The notes under the pieces are model-generated. The model searched no databases and had not been told where the DNA came from. It saw only the letters and a list, made by a program, of their open reading frames with translations. From Symbiodinium sp. CCMP2592 (lineage: Eukaryota > Sar > Dinophyceae > Suessiales > Symbiodiniaceae): a stretch of DNA of 64,000 nt. The translations under genes were made by a program, and so were the position numbers. Location of the stretch: assembly GCA_905221615.1 (NCBI GenBank), contig CAJNDT010006190.1, positions 186,001 through 250,000 on the forward strand, in the 5' to 3' direction. This document shows positions 1 through 12,782 of the stretch, one piece after another. Every line of letters starts with the position of its first letter. The stretch's first letter is position 1.

Positions 1-3000
1 GACAGCTTGCGTTTCCGCTCCCTCTTCGACGGGCTGCTCTTGTGATCTTGCTTGGCATTACTCTTTCCATGGCGAGCTTGCATGCCGGTGGTGCCATGCA
101 TTCCCTGCAGCTGAGACGGTTCTGAACACAGAGCTCAGTGACCCAAAGCACGCAAGCATCAGATCCTTTCCCGATCTGTACCTTCTGCTGCCACGTGATG
201 CTGTTGAGTAAGGACCCGCATCTCGGCACGGGTGATGCCTGGTCTTGTCATGTGCACTGTGCTTGCTATACATGCGGTCCCGTTGAACTTGGCTGCACGT
301 GGCTTGCTGCACGCATGAACTCATTGCTGATTTGCTTTGCTGCGTCTGCCTATTCTGGCCCAACAGCAGATGCCCTTCAGGACTGTTGGGACGCGGTGGT
401 TTCGTCGTCGATTTTTCTGAGATGTGTCTTGCAGATCTCCATGTGTGCCAGCACCGGCTTTCTTGAACGAGTAAAGCATGCTTTCCTAGTGCTGCTGCCG
501 GGATCCTTGCACCTCTAGCCACAAAGCCCGAGGTTTAAAAATGCAGGTGTTGAAACCCTCTGAACTTTGAAAAGTCAAGGAACTTCGACACAACTTAAAG
601 CTAATCAGGGGAACGAACTAATGTGGTATACCAAGTAATGTCCACTTGACATACTTGGAAGTCGGCGATTTATGACAGGCTTCTGGCTTCGGCCCAGTTT
701 CCGAAGCTTCGATCAAGCCTCTTTGAGCCTTTGACCTTCTCGCAGAGGGAATGTTGCCATGCTCCGGAAGCGCTTGGGGCTTTGGATTTTCTTGCTCAAG
801 GTCTCAACGTGCGCAGGAGAGCTTTTGACCAGTCACGTGCCGATAAAGCTGAAACACCGTCGCAGTTCTTGTTGGACTCCAGAAGATCTTGAGAAGTCTA
901 AGTATCCAATGCTTCAGAGTGCCATAGAGTATGCAGTATGCATTCCAGTAATTTTGATTGAAAAGATGCTACTCGTAGCATCCTCCCTGTAAAGAGCCAC
1001 CAAAAAAGGTAGCCATCTGTCACTCCAAAGGGCCGAGCCTTACAAGGGCGAAGCAGAAGCGCTGTTGAGGTCTCCGCGGCAGCTTCCGAGGGCTGCCGTC
1101 CTTGCGGCTCGAAGAAACGACTTGGGGACCCTGTAGGATGGGAGGATGCAGGGGAGTGTAGGCAGTGTGGGGTTGATGGAAATAGAAGGTTTCGAAAGCT
1201 TGGGATATCTTGGGATACTACCGGCATGGGGGCTTACGCTTGAAAGTTTAGAGACTTTGGAATTGCAGATTCGCGGGTGTGCCTGAAGCCGAGGGTCCTC
1301 GCGTCCAGAGGCGAAGGTTTCTGGGTTTTGGGATCTTATAGGTTCAGTCCCCGAGCTGAGGTCAACAGGTGTTTGCGAAGAAAAGCTTTGGGGTGTAGAA
1401 CTGTCGTCGGCATGGCCCCATGGCACAACCGGGCCACCATTCATTCCTCCACGAGTGTGATATGAGAGTTTCCGAAAAATAGGGGTACCTTATTTTGGGT
1501 CCCTATTATAATACGGCGCCTAATATTGAGGTTACCCAAAAGGGACCATAATTTTGACAACTGCCCATATGTGAGCTAAGATGTTTGAATTGAAGCCCTC
1601 ACACGGAGGATAGTCCCGCAATTCCATGGGCACACATCAATTTGTGGAACCCTTTGTCGCTCCAAAACAAAAAGAGACGAAAGGTCAGCGAGGGTTCGGT
1701 CATCATTAACGAGCGACCCGGGATATCATGCAGTGGTATAGCAGTCAGCATGATCAGACACGCAAGCTATGCTTGAAAAGTATGTAATGGTTCGCAACGA
1801 ATACAGCCGCAAGAGGCAGCAGGACGTTTTTGCAGGAATGCGAAATGCTCTGTAGCTTTTCGCATGAGGTCTTGTGTGATGTTAAGACATAGCCTGCAGC
1901 AGATTTCAAGCTTCGTTTATCAAATGTAACTACATCACGTTATATAATACATGGCTTGAACCTATATACGTATATATGTATACAGATGTGTATACATATA
2001 TCTACGCCTGTATGTGTGTCATGACATATGGTATAACATGCAGAATTGGCTTGCAGTTTTGCCCTGCACGGTAGTAGTCAATATGCAAGGTATGCGACAG
2101 GACCGTCAGAAGCGTTTTATTTTGAATGATATGTCAAACTCACGCATCAGTGTGTTACAAACCGTACAGGGCTGCTCTAGCCTTTTATGTGTGCGACACT
2201 ATGCAATAGATCGGAATTTCTTCTTGTATGCAGCAGCACCCAGTATGTACCACAACAGTAAGTGCAGCATCCAAGAAGGTACATGTCTACAACCTGACCG
2301 AGGCCTTTGCCGGAGCCTCGCTGTCTCGATTTCTCAGCTTCCTTGTTGACAGCTTGAGCTTTTTGCATTCGACAATTCTTGCTTAGACCTTAACATCCAG
2401 ACATCGCAGCCGCCTCCTAGGCTCTTCGCATGCAGGCCGCTCAACCTGAAAGCTTTCGATTTGGGGCTCAATTAGGGTTTTTGACCAGAACTCCTTGCCT
2501 GCAGTTCAACCCCAGAAGACTGAAAAAGCAAGACTCCAAAACGCACGCAGAAGAACTCCCGCTGTAGGGACTCACGGCCTTCTTTACATCTTGTGGGCGC
2601 TTTTTGTAGTTTGCCGGTTGTGTCGAGGTGAAGGCCAACTCCCTGCTTTCCGTGGCCACACGGGGGACCGTCGGGGCCTTCCACGTCGGCGTGGAGGCCT
2701 CTTGGGTTGGGGGGGTAGTCTGGGACATTCCGCAAGTACTCTTAGGGTTTTGGGGCTTGGAGTTTTTGCCGGATTTAGGGCTAAAGGTAGTTTTGCGGTT
2801 TTGCGAGTGTGACGAAGGCTTGGGCAGCAAGCCTTGTTTCGATATGCTAATGCTCGGAGGGTGGGCTCTGTGCATACAGAGGGGGCTTTCCCAAGTTAAT
2901 TCATGCAATATGTTGGAACGGGTTGCCTGTTGCCAGTTACACTTCCGTAGGTGGTCTTCACAGCATCCGACTGAAAGAGGGCCGATCTGAGGTCGCCGGC

Positions 3001-4062
3001 GAAGGGGAAGCGATGATTTACTGAAGGTTGTTTGCAGGGGTGTCTCAGTGCTTCACGTGGAGTGACCTTTGCCGTCGTGCTTGCCGGTACTGCCATCAAA
3101 CACCACAGCGACAAGTCTCAACACGAAATTCATCAGAGGCGTGTTTTTTTGAAGCACCTTGGCGAAAGGAAGCGCGCCTCCCGCCTGAAGCTTTCGTTGA
3201 GGTCTTCGGAGGGGAGTGGTCTTACGGACTCTACGGTGCCCAGGCCCCAGTGCCGGCTGCAGACGAAGTCTCGGTTGGACGAAGTGCGGATTTGAGGTCA
3301 GCGTGAGCCCTCCGCGGCAGCAGACCCGACACGTCTACAAGCACCTCGGCAGAGCAAGTATCACGGAAGAAGAAGAGGAAGCGAGAGAGCCGACGACTGC
3401 CCAGCGGCCTGGCGATCGTCCTGAGTTTGAGGGCGACCTTCGTCTTGTGGTCCTGCGCTTCAAGGAATTCTGCTCTGGAAACTTCGAGGGCCCGACCTAA
3501 ACACTCCAGAACCATTCGTGTGAGAGAGGAGACTCCCCAAAACCAACCCGGCAGTCCCCTCTGAAGCCTCAAATGGCCGAAGGTGCAGCGTTCTCTTGGG
3601 CGAGACGGAGCTGAACGAGGCTTCTCGTAGTGGGAGGTGGTGGGTTAGGGCTTCGGGCTTTTGAATCGCCGCTCTCTGGAGGGACACCAACGGTGCGGGC
3701 AGGCTTTCTGATCTCTTGGTTTAGAGATTCAGGCCAACAACACAGCTACAATTTTTTCTCTCATGAGCTCTTGTGGTGGAGATGCTCTCTGTCGGTCTCG
3801 AGGTGCAGTTCGCAGCGGTGCTGAGGAATGCCTTCCAGGCCCCCAGCGATGGCGGAAGCTTCTTCCTGCCATAATCAGAAGAACCGTTGCAAGACTGTTT
3901 GACCTTTGGGCTGGATCCCATCCGTGCTGGAAGCTATAACTCAGAAGATGCTCAGACAAGTTGCGGGGAGCGAGGTAATGTAGATAGCACTGACACGAGT
4001 GCGGCTGACCAGCATTTGCTCAAGACTTGAAGACTCCATCGTGCTGCCCTTCTCACGGCGCC
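1..4062. other. No supported gene (5' flank)
   Basis: I see no exon here that I would defend. Open frames at 138-518 (+) and 58-522 (-) overlap in antisense and have no recognisable motif. The frames at 3032-3295 and 3216-3500 (+) contain a glutamate-rich stretch and read somewhat like protein, but lack a family match. Bases 1900-2100 are AT-rich with TATA/GTATAC runs. The only structured item is the small inverted-repeat element at 1467-1562. Confidence 0.4.
1467..1562. mobile_element. MITE-like element, copy 1
   Basis: A short AT-rich block begins with AGTTTCCGAAAAATAGGGG and ends with a decayed inverted copy (ATTTTGACAACT). Its interior (GGTACCTTATTTTGGGTCC) matches the reverse complement of the element at 8901-9005 and, more weakly, the one at 38313-38400. 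Three dispersed copies with shared inverted termini and no coding capacity suggest a miniature inverted-repeat transposable element. This copy is the most degraded at its right end. No target-site duplication is evident. Confidence 0.6.
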
Positions 4063-5923
4063 ATGCAAGCTGCTCTCCTGCTTCTAGCTGCTTGGCGGCA
4101 GTTTCGTACCTTTGGTCTTCCTGTTGCGAAGCCAAGCCCAGGTTGGGACGCTGGCGTCGGCTGACCCCTGCCCGCCCAATGCAGCGCCCTTCATTCGGCC
4201 AGAAGGCATCACTGACGGCGAGACGGTCCAGTTTGCCAGCCACCGGGCCTGAATTTAAGCAAAGACCTTCTGAAGTTCGCGCCCAGCCGACTAATACATG
4301 TGGCGAGTTCGCCAGGGCTCTTGTCATCCAGGCTAAACTGCACTTTTCAGATGCAAGCTCAACTAAGATGCCTTCACGGTGACCTACTACTCTACCTACA
4401 AGGTCATCAAGTACAATGCGGCACTGACCACCTTGAGGTCGGGATGGCCGAATCCGGCACTCAGGGGCCAGGCCCCTCCGGATCTCGTGCTGTACGAATG
4501 CGGCACGACGCAGCCGACCACGTCCTTTAACGATGTGTCGGAGGACGCGTGGTTCTTCTCCGTCCCCATTTCTAAGCTGGCTTTTTATGGGACAAACCCC
4601 GTGCATTTCTTCGAAATGCTCTCAGTGACGGAAGCCATTATTCTACATGACCTCACCTACACCGGGTCGCCCTGCATGCAACTGCTTGAGGTATGCACTC
4701 CGGGTCTGCACGCTTCTTCTTCGAGCAGCGACTGGGTGCCCCTAGCCATGGATGCAGACGCCGTCTTCACAGACGCATGGGGCGGCGGAGCGAGCAACAC
4801 CACGAAGGACGTGGTGTTCGCCATGTCGGTTGACTCAGGCATCCTGCATCGAGCTGAGTGGATTCGCTTCGTCGCCCTGTTCTTCAATCTCGAGGTTACT
4901 GCTGGAGAGATCTTTCGAAAGGTTCTGGGGGACTACAGATCGCTGCAAGCCGAAGCCACTCGTCTCGCAGCAGCTCGAGCAACTGGCGTTCCTTCAGTGG
5001 CCTGGATTACCCATCAGGGCTGCTCTGACGTCGTGTGTGATGGGGTAACGCCGGGCAGTTGGAGGCAGAAGGCAGACGGCAATTGGTGCCGGTGTGGGAT
5101 GTTCTACCTTTTCAGCAACTCCCTCTTCAAACGGGACATCACCCAAGATGCTGGTGCACGGCTCCTCCCAATGCCAGGCCAAGCAGCAGATGGCTGCACA
5201 TTGACGACCAACTCGGATGGCTCTGGGACCTATGAATGCAACCAGGATGGACTGGAGCATTACTTGCAGCACCTCGCGTCAGCTGATGTCATCATTGACG
5301 AGACGTACAGGCTAAACTATGTAGATTACACGCTGGATGACTTTGTTTCGAGCTTCAGTCTTGGCAGCAGCAGTGTGACCTTGACGGCGCGGGAAGCACA
5401 GGCAGTCTATCGAGTCGACGGCTCCGTGAGCGATCCCAACCCCTGGACGGGCCATGTTGGCAGCGCCTGGTTTGAGCAGATGCCAGCGCAGCCGCAGACG
5501 TTGCTCAGTGACTTGATGCACGCTCTTTACGGCGATGCCTTCGCGGGCCCATGCGGGCTTACCTACATGCGAAACCTTTATTCCAGTCAGACCCGTGACC
5601 CGTCAGAGCATTCAGACTGCCCACTGTATGATGCTGGCGGCAGCCATGACTGTGCAGGCATCCACGCCTACGAGCATCAAGTTCACTTGTGCGCGATCCC
5701 CGCAAATCCCCCGACCAGTGACAGTGGCCCGGATCCGCTCGCTTTGGGCTTGGGGCTTGGATTGGGCATTCCTTTGGTGCTGCTAGTCGTTGGCATCGCC
5801 GCATACTTCTTCTGTTTTCGTAAACCTGCCCCGACACCGGTAACTCCTCTCGCCGAGGGTGCTGCAGCCGGGGGTGCTGCAGTCGTGGGTGTCCCTGTGA
5901 ATGACGCAGCCTCAAAGGCATAG
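4063..5923 (+). CDS. TroA/periplasmic-binding-like surface protein
   Basis: The main exon runs from about 4368 to the TAG at 5921-5923 and stays open for 514 codons. It is preceded by an in-frame TAA and an AG acceptor at 4366-4367. A likely first exon starts at ATG 4063 (MQAALLLLAAW), a good signal peptide; this join is inferred. The body has the pattern of metal, siderophore or cobalamin binding proteins of the TroA fold: TYYSTYKVIKYN, then VLYECGT, later VPSVAWI and ADVIIDETY. It is cysteine-rich in the middle. Near the C-terminus (about residues 455-479) a Gly/Leu/Val-rich membrane segment is followed by FRK and a short Ala/Gly/Pro tail. I therefore infer a secreted, membrane-anchored binding protein facing outside the cell or a vacuole. 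The ligand cannot be told from sequence. Apart from the leader exon it is intronless, unlike eIF3m in this window. Confidence 0.7.
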
Positions 5924-6608
5924 GTCGTCAGTTACGTCGTTTGAGGGGTAACAAATTTGTAAAATGAGGGGTGTATAAATGTGACAGTTTTGCTGGGCTG
6001 GCCCATCCACTACGGAGGTGCCTGAGTCTCCGGACTCGGTGTCCCACAAAAGGTTTGTAGAATTCTTCTTATGTTCTCGTGCAGAGCCACGAATTGCCGT
6101 CGAAAAAGCGGAGTTTGCATCTAAACTTCCCTCGTAACCGGCTTGGCACAGCGTTGTCCCCGATGGTTCGATCACTAAAAGAAACTCCGCGAACATTTTT
6201 GCAAATGCACCTAAGCTCGGGAAACTCGCACGAAGACAGTTCCGTCTGTTTCAGTGAGGAGTTCATGGGCGAGCACTATGATCTGGTAGGGCAGCGTCCC
6301 TAGCAGACCAGCATTTTTGCAACAGGTTTTGGTGTAATTACTGAGTGTGTTTGAGTGAGGAAGGGGGCAGGGATTGAGATGGTTTGTGGGTGGAGCTTGT
6401 GTGTGGGGGGTACCATTGCGGCTAGAGGCACACAGCGAAGTCTGAACTCCGAAACCCAGACCTGTCGAGGCATAATTGCTGCAGCTTCGGCCGACACCTC
6501 GTCAAGGACCGCCGACATGCCAAGCTGACCGAGAAGTTCTCATGCAAGTGTGCGGCTAATGCTTTGTCTGCAAATGTGACGCTGCAGTTGTCGTCTGCAC
6601 ATCTGTAA

Positions 6609-6792
6609 CTGTATATATATATATATATATCTATACATACAGTGTACATATATATACACACATATACATGTACATATACATATATACGTATACATTAAAC
6701 GTATGTCTGTATGTATGCATGTATTTATGTTTGTTTATTTCTATGTAGGTTGGTAGGTAGGTATATATGTATGTGTGTATGTGTACATTATC
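6609..6792. repeat. TA/TATG microsatellite
   Basis: A run of TA dinucleotides grades into TACATATA and then TATGTATG-type repeats. It is low-complexity sequence with no coding content. Confidence 0.85.
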
Positions 6793-7702
6793 TTGCTGAT
6801 CTACGCTAGATGTACCCCTGAACCCAAGCCTTCAAGCAAGGGCTTTTAGGGTGACCTTCTTGGTCGCTGCTGCAGACAAAGTTCGGGCGGGTTTTCCGCA
6901 TGCGCGGATGTCGCTGGGCCCCAGGATCGCTGCGAATGCACTGAAGATATTTGAAACGCATCATGTCGGAAACTCTGAAATCTGTCGCTGAGGCATAAGT
7001 TTGTGCCCATAAGAATTCAATTGTGAGCAATTGGAGCCAACGATGATGGTAGACGAATGAACCAGTTCTTGTTTTTTGCTCTTTTGGCTGGGATTCCGAT
7101 GGTTCATCGTTGATAAGGTTATCATTGAAAGTTATGCTCGCCGCTTCCCAACACCCCCTCGCCAAAATCAACAGGCCTTGCTACTTTCTGTTGCTTCCAT
7201 ATAGCCACAAACAGACTGGCCTAAAGAGTTATACAGTTATACCTACATGATGCAAATAGACATAATTTCTTAGCAGTCACAACAGGAAGGCCGGCATCGT
7301 CATTATCATCATCATCATCGCCATCCTTGTCATCATCCTCATCATCCCGTTCGAGCCGTGTAAGTCTTGGCAAGGTTCACGATGCGGCTTTCACTCTCTT
7401 TCGCCTGGTCTTGTTGTGCAAACCGTTGTGTGGGTGTGAGAGCTTTGGGACGATGCCCTTGAGTTGGTCGGGATCTTAAAACACATGACCAAGGCAGGCC
7501 GGCAACTCTATTCAACATCTTGGGCTTTTCCGTGTGGTTTCATTCGAATCGTCTTCATTGTACTTTTGGAGTTTTGGGGGTGGTGGGGATGGTCTTGGGA
7601 TGTGAGCTTGGTGTGAACTTCTGCTGGTTTGTGGTGTTCCATGTTTTGGGATCAATGCCGGAGTTGTATGAACCGGTATTGTGCGTTTGCGTGCGTGCGA
7701 TC

Positions 7703-7982
7703 AGACACAGACGCAGACGCAGACGTAGACGCAGACGCAGACACAGAGACACAGAGACACGGAGACACAGAGACACAGAGACACGGAGACACAGAGAGAC
7801 AGAGACACGGAGACACAGAGAGACCTAGAGACACACAGAGACACACACAGAGACACACACAGAGACACACAGAGACACACAGAGAGACACACAGAGACAC
7901 ACACAGAGACACACAGAGACACACAGAGACACGCAGAGACACGCAGAGACACGCAGAGACACACAGAGACACACACACACAC
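7703..7982. repeat. AGACGC/AGACAC repeat array
   Basis: The array starts as CAGACG hexamers, changes to GAGACAC(A) units of 6-12 bases with occasional CGGAGACAC variants, and ends in an AC run. The changes in unit suggest successive local expansions. Reading frames cross it on both strands and are artefacts. Confidence 0.9.
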
Positions 7983-8900
7983 CCACCTGTGCGTCTCTCC
8001 CCATGTCCATGCCTCTGTATGCGTGTTTGCGCGCCTATGTCTGTGTACATCCTCACCTTCATGGCTCAACGCCTGTCTATCCCATATTCATGTGAGCCAT
8101 GAGCAGACAGGTTAAGCAGCTACTGATTTCGGCGGTGTGCATGAGCCTCGTCGGAGGAGTTGGGGGTTGGCCAGATGCCTCATTGGGTCGACCGCTTGGC
8201 TGGATCCTCACAGTGCTTCCACCCTTCCTGCAGCTGGGAAGTATTCATTGAAGACATGCTTTCGTTGGAGGCGAGGGGCTGTCACAGCCCGTGCAGAAAG
8301 CCACTTGCATGCCGCCGTGAGACTCCGAGCCCGGTAGGAGGAAGAGGCCGAAGAGCGCGCGGCTCCGCAGCTCACGGAGATGCCGCGGAGTGTTTCAGGG
8401 TTTGGATGTTGCCAAGAAAAACCGAGGCCTACAGCCTACAGCTCCACTCTGTAGGGATGTGGGGGCAGGGTTCACACCCTCAACGGTAGGTGTCAGATTG
8501 AGATACAAACATCGCCACATTACAGCTGTGCAGACGTGCCAGAAGTGTGGAAGAAAGCCGAACGTTTTGATGGCATATGCTGTCGACGTCGGACCTGTAG
8601 GGTTTCGAGAGACCCACCCCAAGCCCTTGCCAAGGCGCGTGGCCTCAAGAAAGCCAGGAGTTCTGCATGGGCCTTACAGTTTTCCAAGCACAAGAGATTG
8701 ATCAGGTTGCATTCTGCTGGGTCGTTTTTGCAGTTGTAGGAATAGTATAAGTTTGTAGACCTCCCAAGGAGAGAAACGAGAAGGCAACGACAATGGTCGA
8801 CAGCACAACGACTCTGTAGTGTTGTTTAACGTTCTTGTTGGATTCACTGTGCCAGCAGGGTATGTTGCATGGGACGTTTAAGGAAGCACTCCGATGAGGG

Positions 8901-9005
8901 AGTTTCCGAAAATAGGGGACCCTAGGGGACCCCAAATATAGCACCCTAAATCGTAGGATCCTTACTATAAGGACCCAAAATAAGGTACCCCTGAATATCG
9001 GAAAC
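8901..9005. mobile_element. MITE-like element, copy 2
   Basis: This copy has clear inverted ends: AGTTTCCGAAAATAGGGG on the left and CCCCTGAATATCGGAAAC on the right. Within it GGATCCTTACTATAAGGACC is itself nearly palindromic. It matches copies at 1467-1562 (opposite orientation) and 38313-38400. At 105 bp with no ORF it fits a non-autonomous inverted-repeat element. Confidence 0.7.
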
Positions 9006-10067
9006 ACAAAAGCATAGCTCAGGTGGGCCGAGCCACCGGGAGGGTCTCTGAGCACGTGGGCATGGTCATGGCCACCGGGCACAAGGCGAGAGCCAAGCGC
9101 AGAGTTGACAGACTCATGCGCAATGCATTGGGTTCCTTTGTAACAGCTGCTTGGTGGTGAAAGCGGTCCGTGTGAGATTTAGTTTTGTCAACGAAGTTGT
9201 TTGAGTTTGCTATACGACGAGAGGGCTGAGAGATTCGTGAGCGGTGTTCGTTTTGCACTACTCTTTCCAAACTGCGAACCTCGTCATGTTTGTTCCCTTG
9301 TTCTTGCAGTTCTCGCGCATAGGTTCGGCTGCGTTTCAAGTCATGCGTGTTGCAAGCTTTTCGCATTGATGTTTGAGTCGGAATTCGTTTAAAACGTCCC
9401 CCCCCATTCGCCACCGCCTGGGAACTCATGAGCCGAAGCCGGTGAGCTTCGGTCGAGCCTACGACTGTTTTGATGTTCGCTGCATTCGGCCCACGTGTTG
9501 TCCATGAAACCCGAATCCAAAGAAAGTGATCACAATGCTGGCGGTGATTGTGGTCATAGTCAAACACGAATGTGAATTATGGTAATGATGTTAAGGTGGT
9601 GATGAGAACCGTTATGATTACAATTAAGACTTTTTCAAGTGGTTTTGATTCTTGCAAGCAGACCAGCACCGAGAATGACTAGCATATCCAGCAACTGCCG
9701 CGGACACAACAGCAACGGTTCCGAAGCTCGACATGCCTTGGAAGTGTAATCACGACAGAAGCACCATACTGATGCGGAGTACAAGCGCCATCGCTCATGC
9801 CTGTGTCACTGACAACGATCCTCCTCCTCCTCCTCCTCCTCTATTGCTCCTCTTGACCATGAAGATGACGCCACAACAGTTACAGTTAATGTTACTGCAA
9901 CGACATGGCAATGCTAATGGTACCACTGCTGCTGCCGTTGATGGTAAGGGTGGTGGTTGGGGTGGTGATGGTGTGCCACTGATGAACATGAAGCTCATGC
10001 TGGTGCCGACAGTGGTGCCATCTTGCTGAGGAATGATCAGCACAGCAACAAATTTCGTTCCTGCAAG
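9006..10067. other. No supported exon
   Basis: The ORF at 9733-10029 is dominated by CTC and GTGG simple repeats (poly-Pro, poly-Leu, Gly). Missing 5' exons of the gene ending at 10310 may lie here or further upstream, but I cannot identify them. Confidence 0.3.
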
Positions 10068-10310
10068 GCCGTGACGGGAGCGGCTGCAGCCCTGCGCTTT
10101 GGAGGCTGGGACGATGCCTCCGAAGAGGCTGGATTTTCTGATGAAGCCTTTGAGGTTCGAATGGATTGCCGTGAATTTCAGGTTAACAGCTCACAGTGAT
10201 TGGACAACCAGTAGAGCAAGCTGACTCCAGAACCCCCTTTCCTTTGAATTCTGGTGTCATGTCAGGAGGAGGAGGATGAGCTGCCGGCGGAGCAAGCCGC
10301 AGGCCGCTAG
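10068..10310 (+). CDS. 3' end of unknown gene with acidic tail (partial)
   Basis: Two exons fit together. The first is 10068-10154, after an AG acceptor and ending GAG before GT. The second is 10266-10310, after CAG and ending in TAG. Together they encode Ala-rich sequence followed by a strongly acidic C-terminus: GGWDDASEEAGFSDEAFE joined to EEEDELPAEQAAGR and stop. The first exon is exactly 29 codons and the second 14 plus stop, so the join keeps frame. Acidic tails of this kind are common and do not reveal function. The 5' exons were not found. The alternative is chance open frame, but both the splice signals and the stop fall where expected. Confidence 0.45.
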
Positions 10311-12782
10311 TTTTGGCCCTTGGAACCTTCAGGATGAATCAGGTGTTTCATTTGCTGCGACCCGACCAGAAAGGTGTGCTTGACGGCTTTCCGGCGCTTG
10401 AATGCTTGATCTGAAGGCGAGTGTAAGCAAGCCACAGCATCCCGCCTACCTTGAAGTCGAAAGCTTCAACTCAGAACGGATGGGTTTTGCCACCCAAAAG
10501 GCTCTGCGGGACCGCCCTCCGGTGGCTCTCCGCCAGAAGCCAAAGCTTGCATCTGTGAAGATTGCTGGGCTGTCTGGAAGTTCTGGGCAGAGCGAGGCGC
10601 CCCGCGTCCAACATTGAAGCTGCCAACGAGGATTCCGCAGTGCGCGATGCACTAATCTGCGAGTGCCAACGAGGTCGTGCTTGCAGCAGAACGTCATTGT
10701 CGCCCACCAGGCTCCCAGCAGTTGGTAGGCCTGCTGTATCCTGCTGTTGCAATCGCTGAGAAGCCCAAGCTTAGAGCCCAGGCAGAATGGAGGCTTGGCT
10801 TATGAATGTAGCGGACTCACTTGTGCAAGCTGCAAGCTCCTGGCAGCGTGTCTCGGTCTCCTGCCGGCTGCTCTCGTGGCCTTGTATTGTTGCACCTACC
10901 CATCTAATTTTCTATGAGCACTTTGAGGAGGTTGTACGTTGGATCTGCGCAGACAAGTTTGTCGGCGCCAGGCGAACGGCTGGCAAAGGAGGCGCCAAGC
11001 TATTGAGACGAGCTCAAGCCTGTGCGGGTCGGGTTTGCAGGGCTCTAGGTCTTCGGTTTGGCGCGTGATCAGGACGGGGGGGGCGGAGCAAGCCTCCTTG
11101 AACCGCAAGCCTGAGACCCGAGAGCGAAAGCCTCCAAGCACGGTCCAGGCAAGATCAGGCTCGGGCCCCGACCTTCGCACCAGGCCGGCTGCAGAGCTAC
11201 AGAGCTGCGGAGTGAAGTTGGCTTTGCAGGGTGAAGGGTCCGATTCGTGTTTTTTCGTTCGCCCTGTCGGGCTCTGCCGTGTCGCGCTGAAGTGTTCGAG
11301 GCCTTACACTTGAGACATGCCACGACTGCGCGCTTTTAGACATTGTTACTCTTTGGTACAGATAGTTCCTGACCCATTGCGCTCAACAGTCCATGCCCAA
11401 AACCTAAAGCCCTGCTTCTTGTTTCCATTGCCAGGCGTTGTTGCAGGCGGTGCTGCCCAATGGACACCCCCCGGTGTCGTCGTTCACAGACAGGCCGAGA
11501 TGGGTGGTTTGGGGCCATTGGGATTTTTCACCTTCCCTTCTGCGCTTGCAGCGTTGGACCTCTTCTGTCTGCGAGGTGGGCTACCCGCCGATGCTCCGAC
11601 CAGGTAGGAAGCGCTTGCGAAGAAGATCTGCAAATACCTGGTCGACGTGTTAGTTCGCAAGTTGAGTCTGCAAAGCTCTGCATCTGATTGCGGGCAGGGC
11701 ACACTTAGCACCAGATGCGGTGGACACCTCCCGCCGAGGGCTGAGCTATACGAAATGGAAGGTTCAAGGTTAAGCCTGCCGTGGTTGCTTCAGATGGAAG
11801 CTTCATAAAAAACTTTTGGAGCCGATGGCTGCTGCGCCCGGAGTCGGACTTTGGTCTTTTTGGGGGTGCCAATCCAACTTGGTGCGTGATGCGCATCCCC
11901 GTTGAATGGTGGGTTTGTAACATCTCTATATGGATGTCTATTGTATGTGCAGCATCCATGCAGCTGGTTACATTGTTGCATTCCAGTCTAGAAACGAAGC
12001 TGGGGTGTCAAAGGCTGGTGCAATGGGCTGGTGAAAACACGTTCGGTTGATACTGGAAGAGCAGCGGTCCCAAAGCTTGTCTTCGAGAGCAGTGACCACA
12101 GGTCCTTCATGCTGGACGGCTGAGCGAGCAAGTTTTCAAAGTGAGGCGGTAAATTGTACAGTTTCCGCAGTTAATGCTCGGTTGCCGAAGAGGTAGACTC
12201 GATTCAACAGGATGTCACAGACAGGGCTTGCACCGCCGAGAAGACCTACCTCTTCGCCTGCTCGTCGCCTGAAGGCGCAGCAGCGTAACGTTAGGATGAT
12301 GCGATCTGGACAGGCGCGTGCCGAAAACATGATCCCCACTGCTCGAACAACACAAACTGTGTGGAATCAAAGAGAGATCGTTCCCTCGACCGATGCGTCA
12401 AGCCAGCCTTGGCTCTTTCAGGTTGTTATACTTTGTATTCCTAACGCCAACAGAAGAGACTGTGGGGTTGGAGTCGAAGCGTGGAAACAACGCTGTGGCG
12501 ATGCTTTGTATCTTTGCAGCTTCAGTTGTTGATATTGGAAGCGAAGGATAAGCCGTGGCAGAGCCGCAAACCGATGCACATCCTTACAGATGCTGTCTTC
12601 AAGTTACCGTTTGCCACGGTTCTCGCGAAAGATGCTTGCCTTTCTCCTTATCGACACGCTTAGAAAACACAGTGACAGTGCTGCCCTCGCCATGTCTGCT
12701 TGTTCCATGTTCTGAACCCATGTTTTGCTGCAGCCGGGAGAGGCCTCAAAGTTTGGATCGTGTCAGACGGCCTGTAGACAGC
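10311..12782. other. Mostly unassigned; possible exons near 11.4-11.7 kb
   Basis: No family is recognised. Two short stretches look coding on the + strand. One is around 11436-11505 (ALLQAVLPNGHPPVSSF after a CAG acceptor). The other starts at 11608 (EALAKKICKYLVDVL after TAG). They could belong to one small gene, but the frames between them are not resolved. The remaining frames are short and overlapped by antisense frames. Confidence 0.25.

Larger units (their letters stand above)
5924..8900. other. Intergenic, microsatellite-rich
   Basis: No exon is supported. The stretch holds TA/TATG repeats at about 6609-6792, a short CAT run near 7300-7320, and the AGACAC array at 7703-7982. Open frames through these repeats encode only repetitive Arg/Asp/Thr or Val/Cys/Ser peptides. 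Confidence 0.5.

Noticed and set aside
7520-8102. Arg/Asp/Thr-rich and Val/Cys/Ser-rich ORFs
   Set aside because: They are translations of the AGACAC repeat array and its complement.
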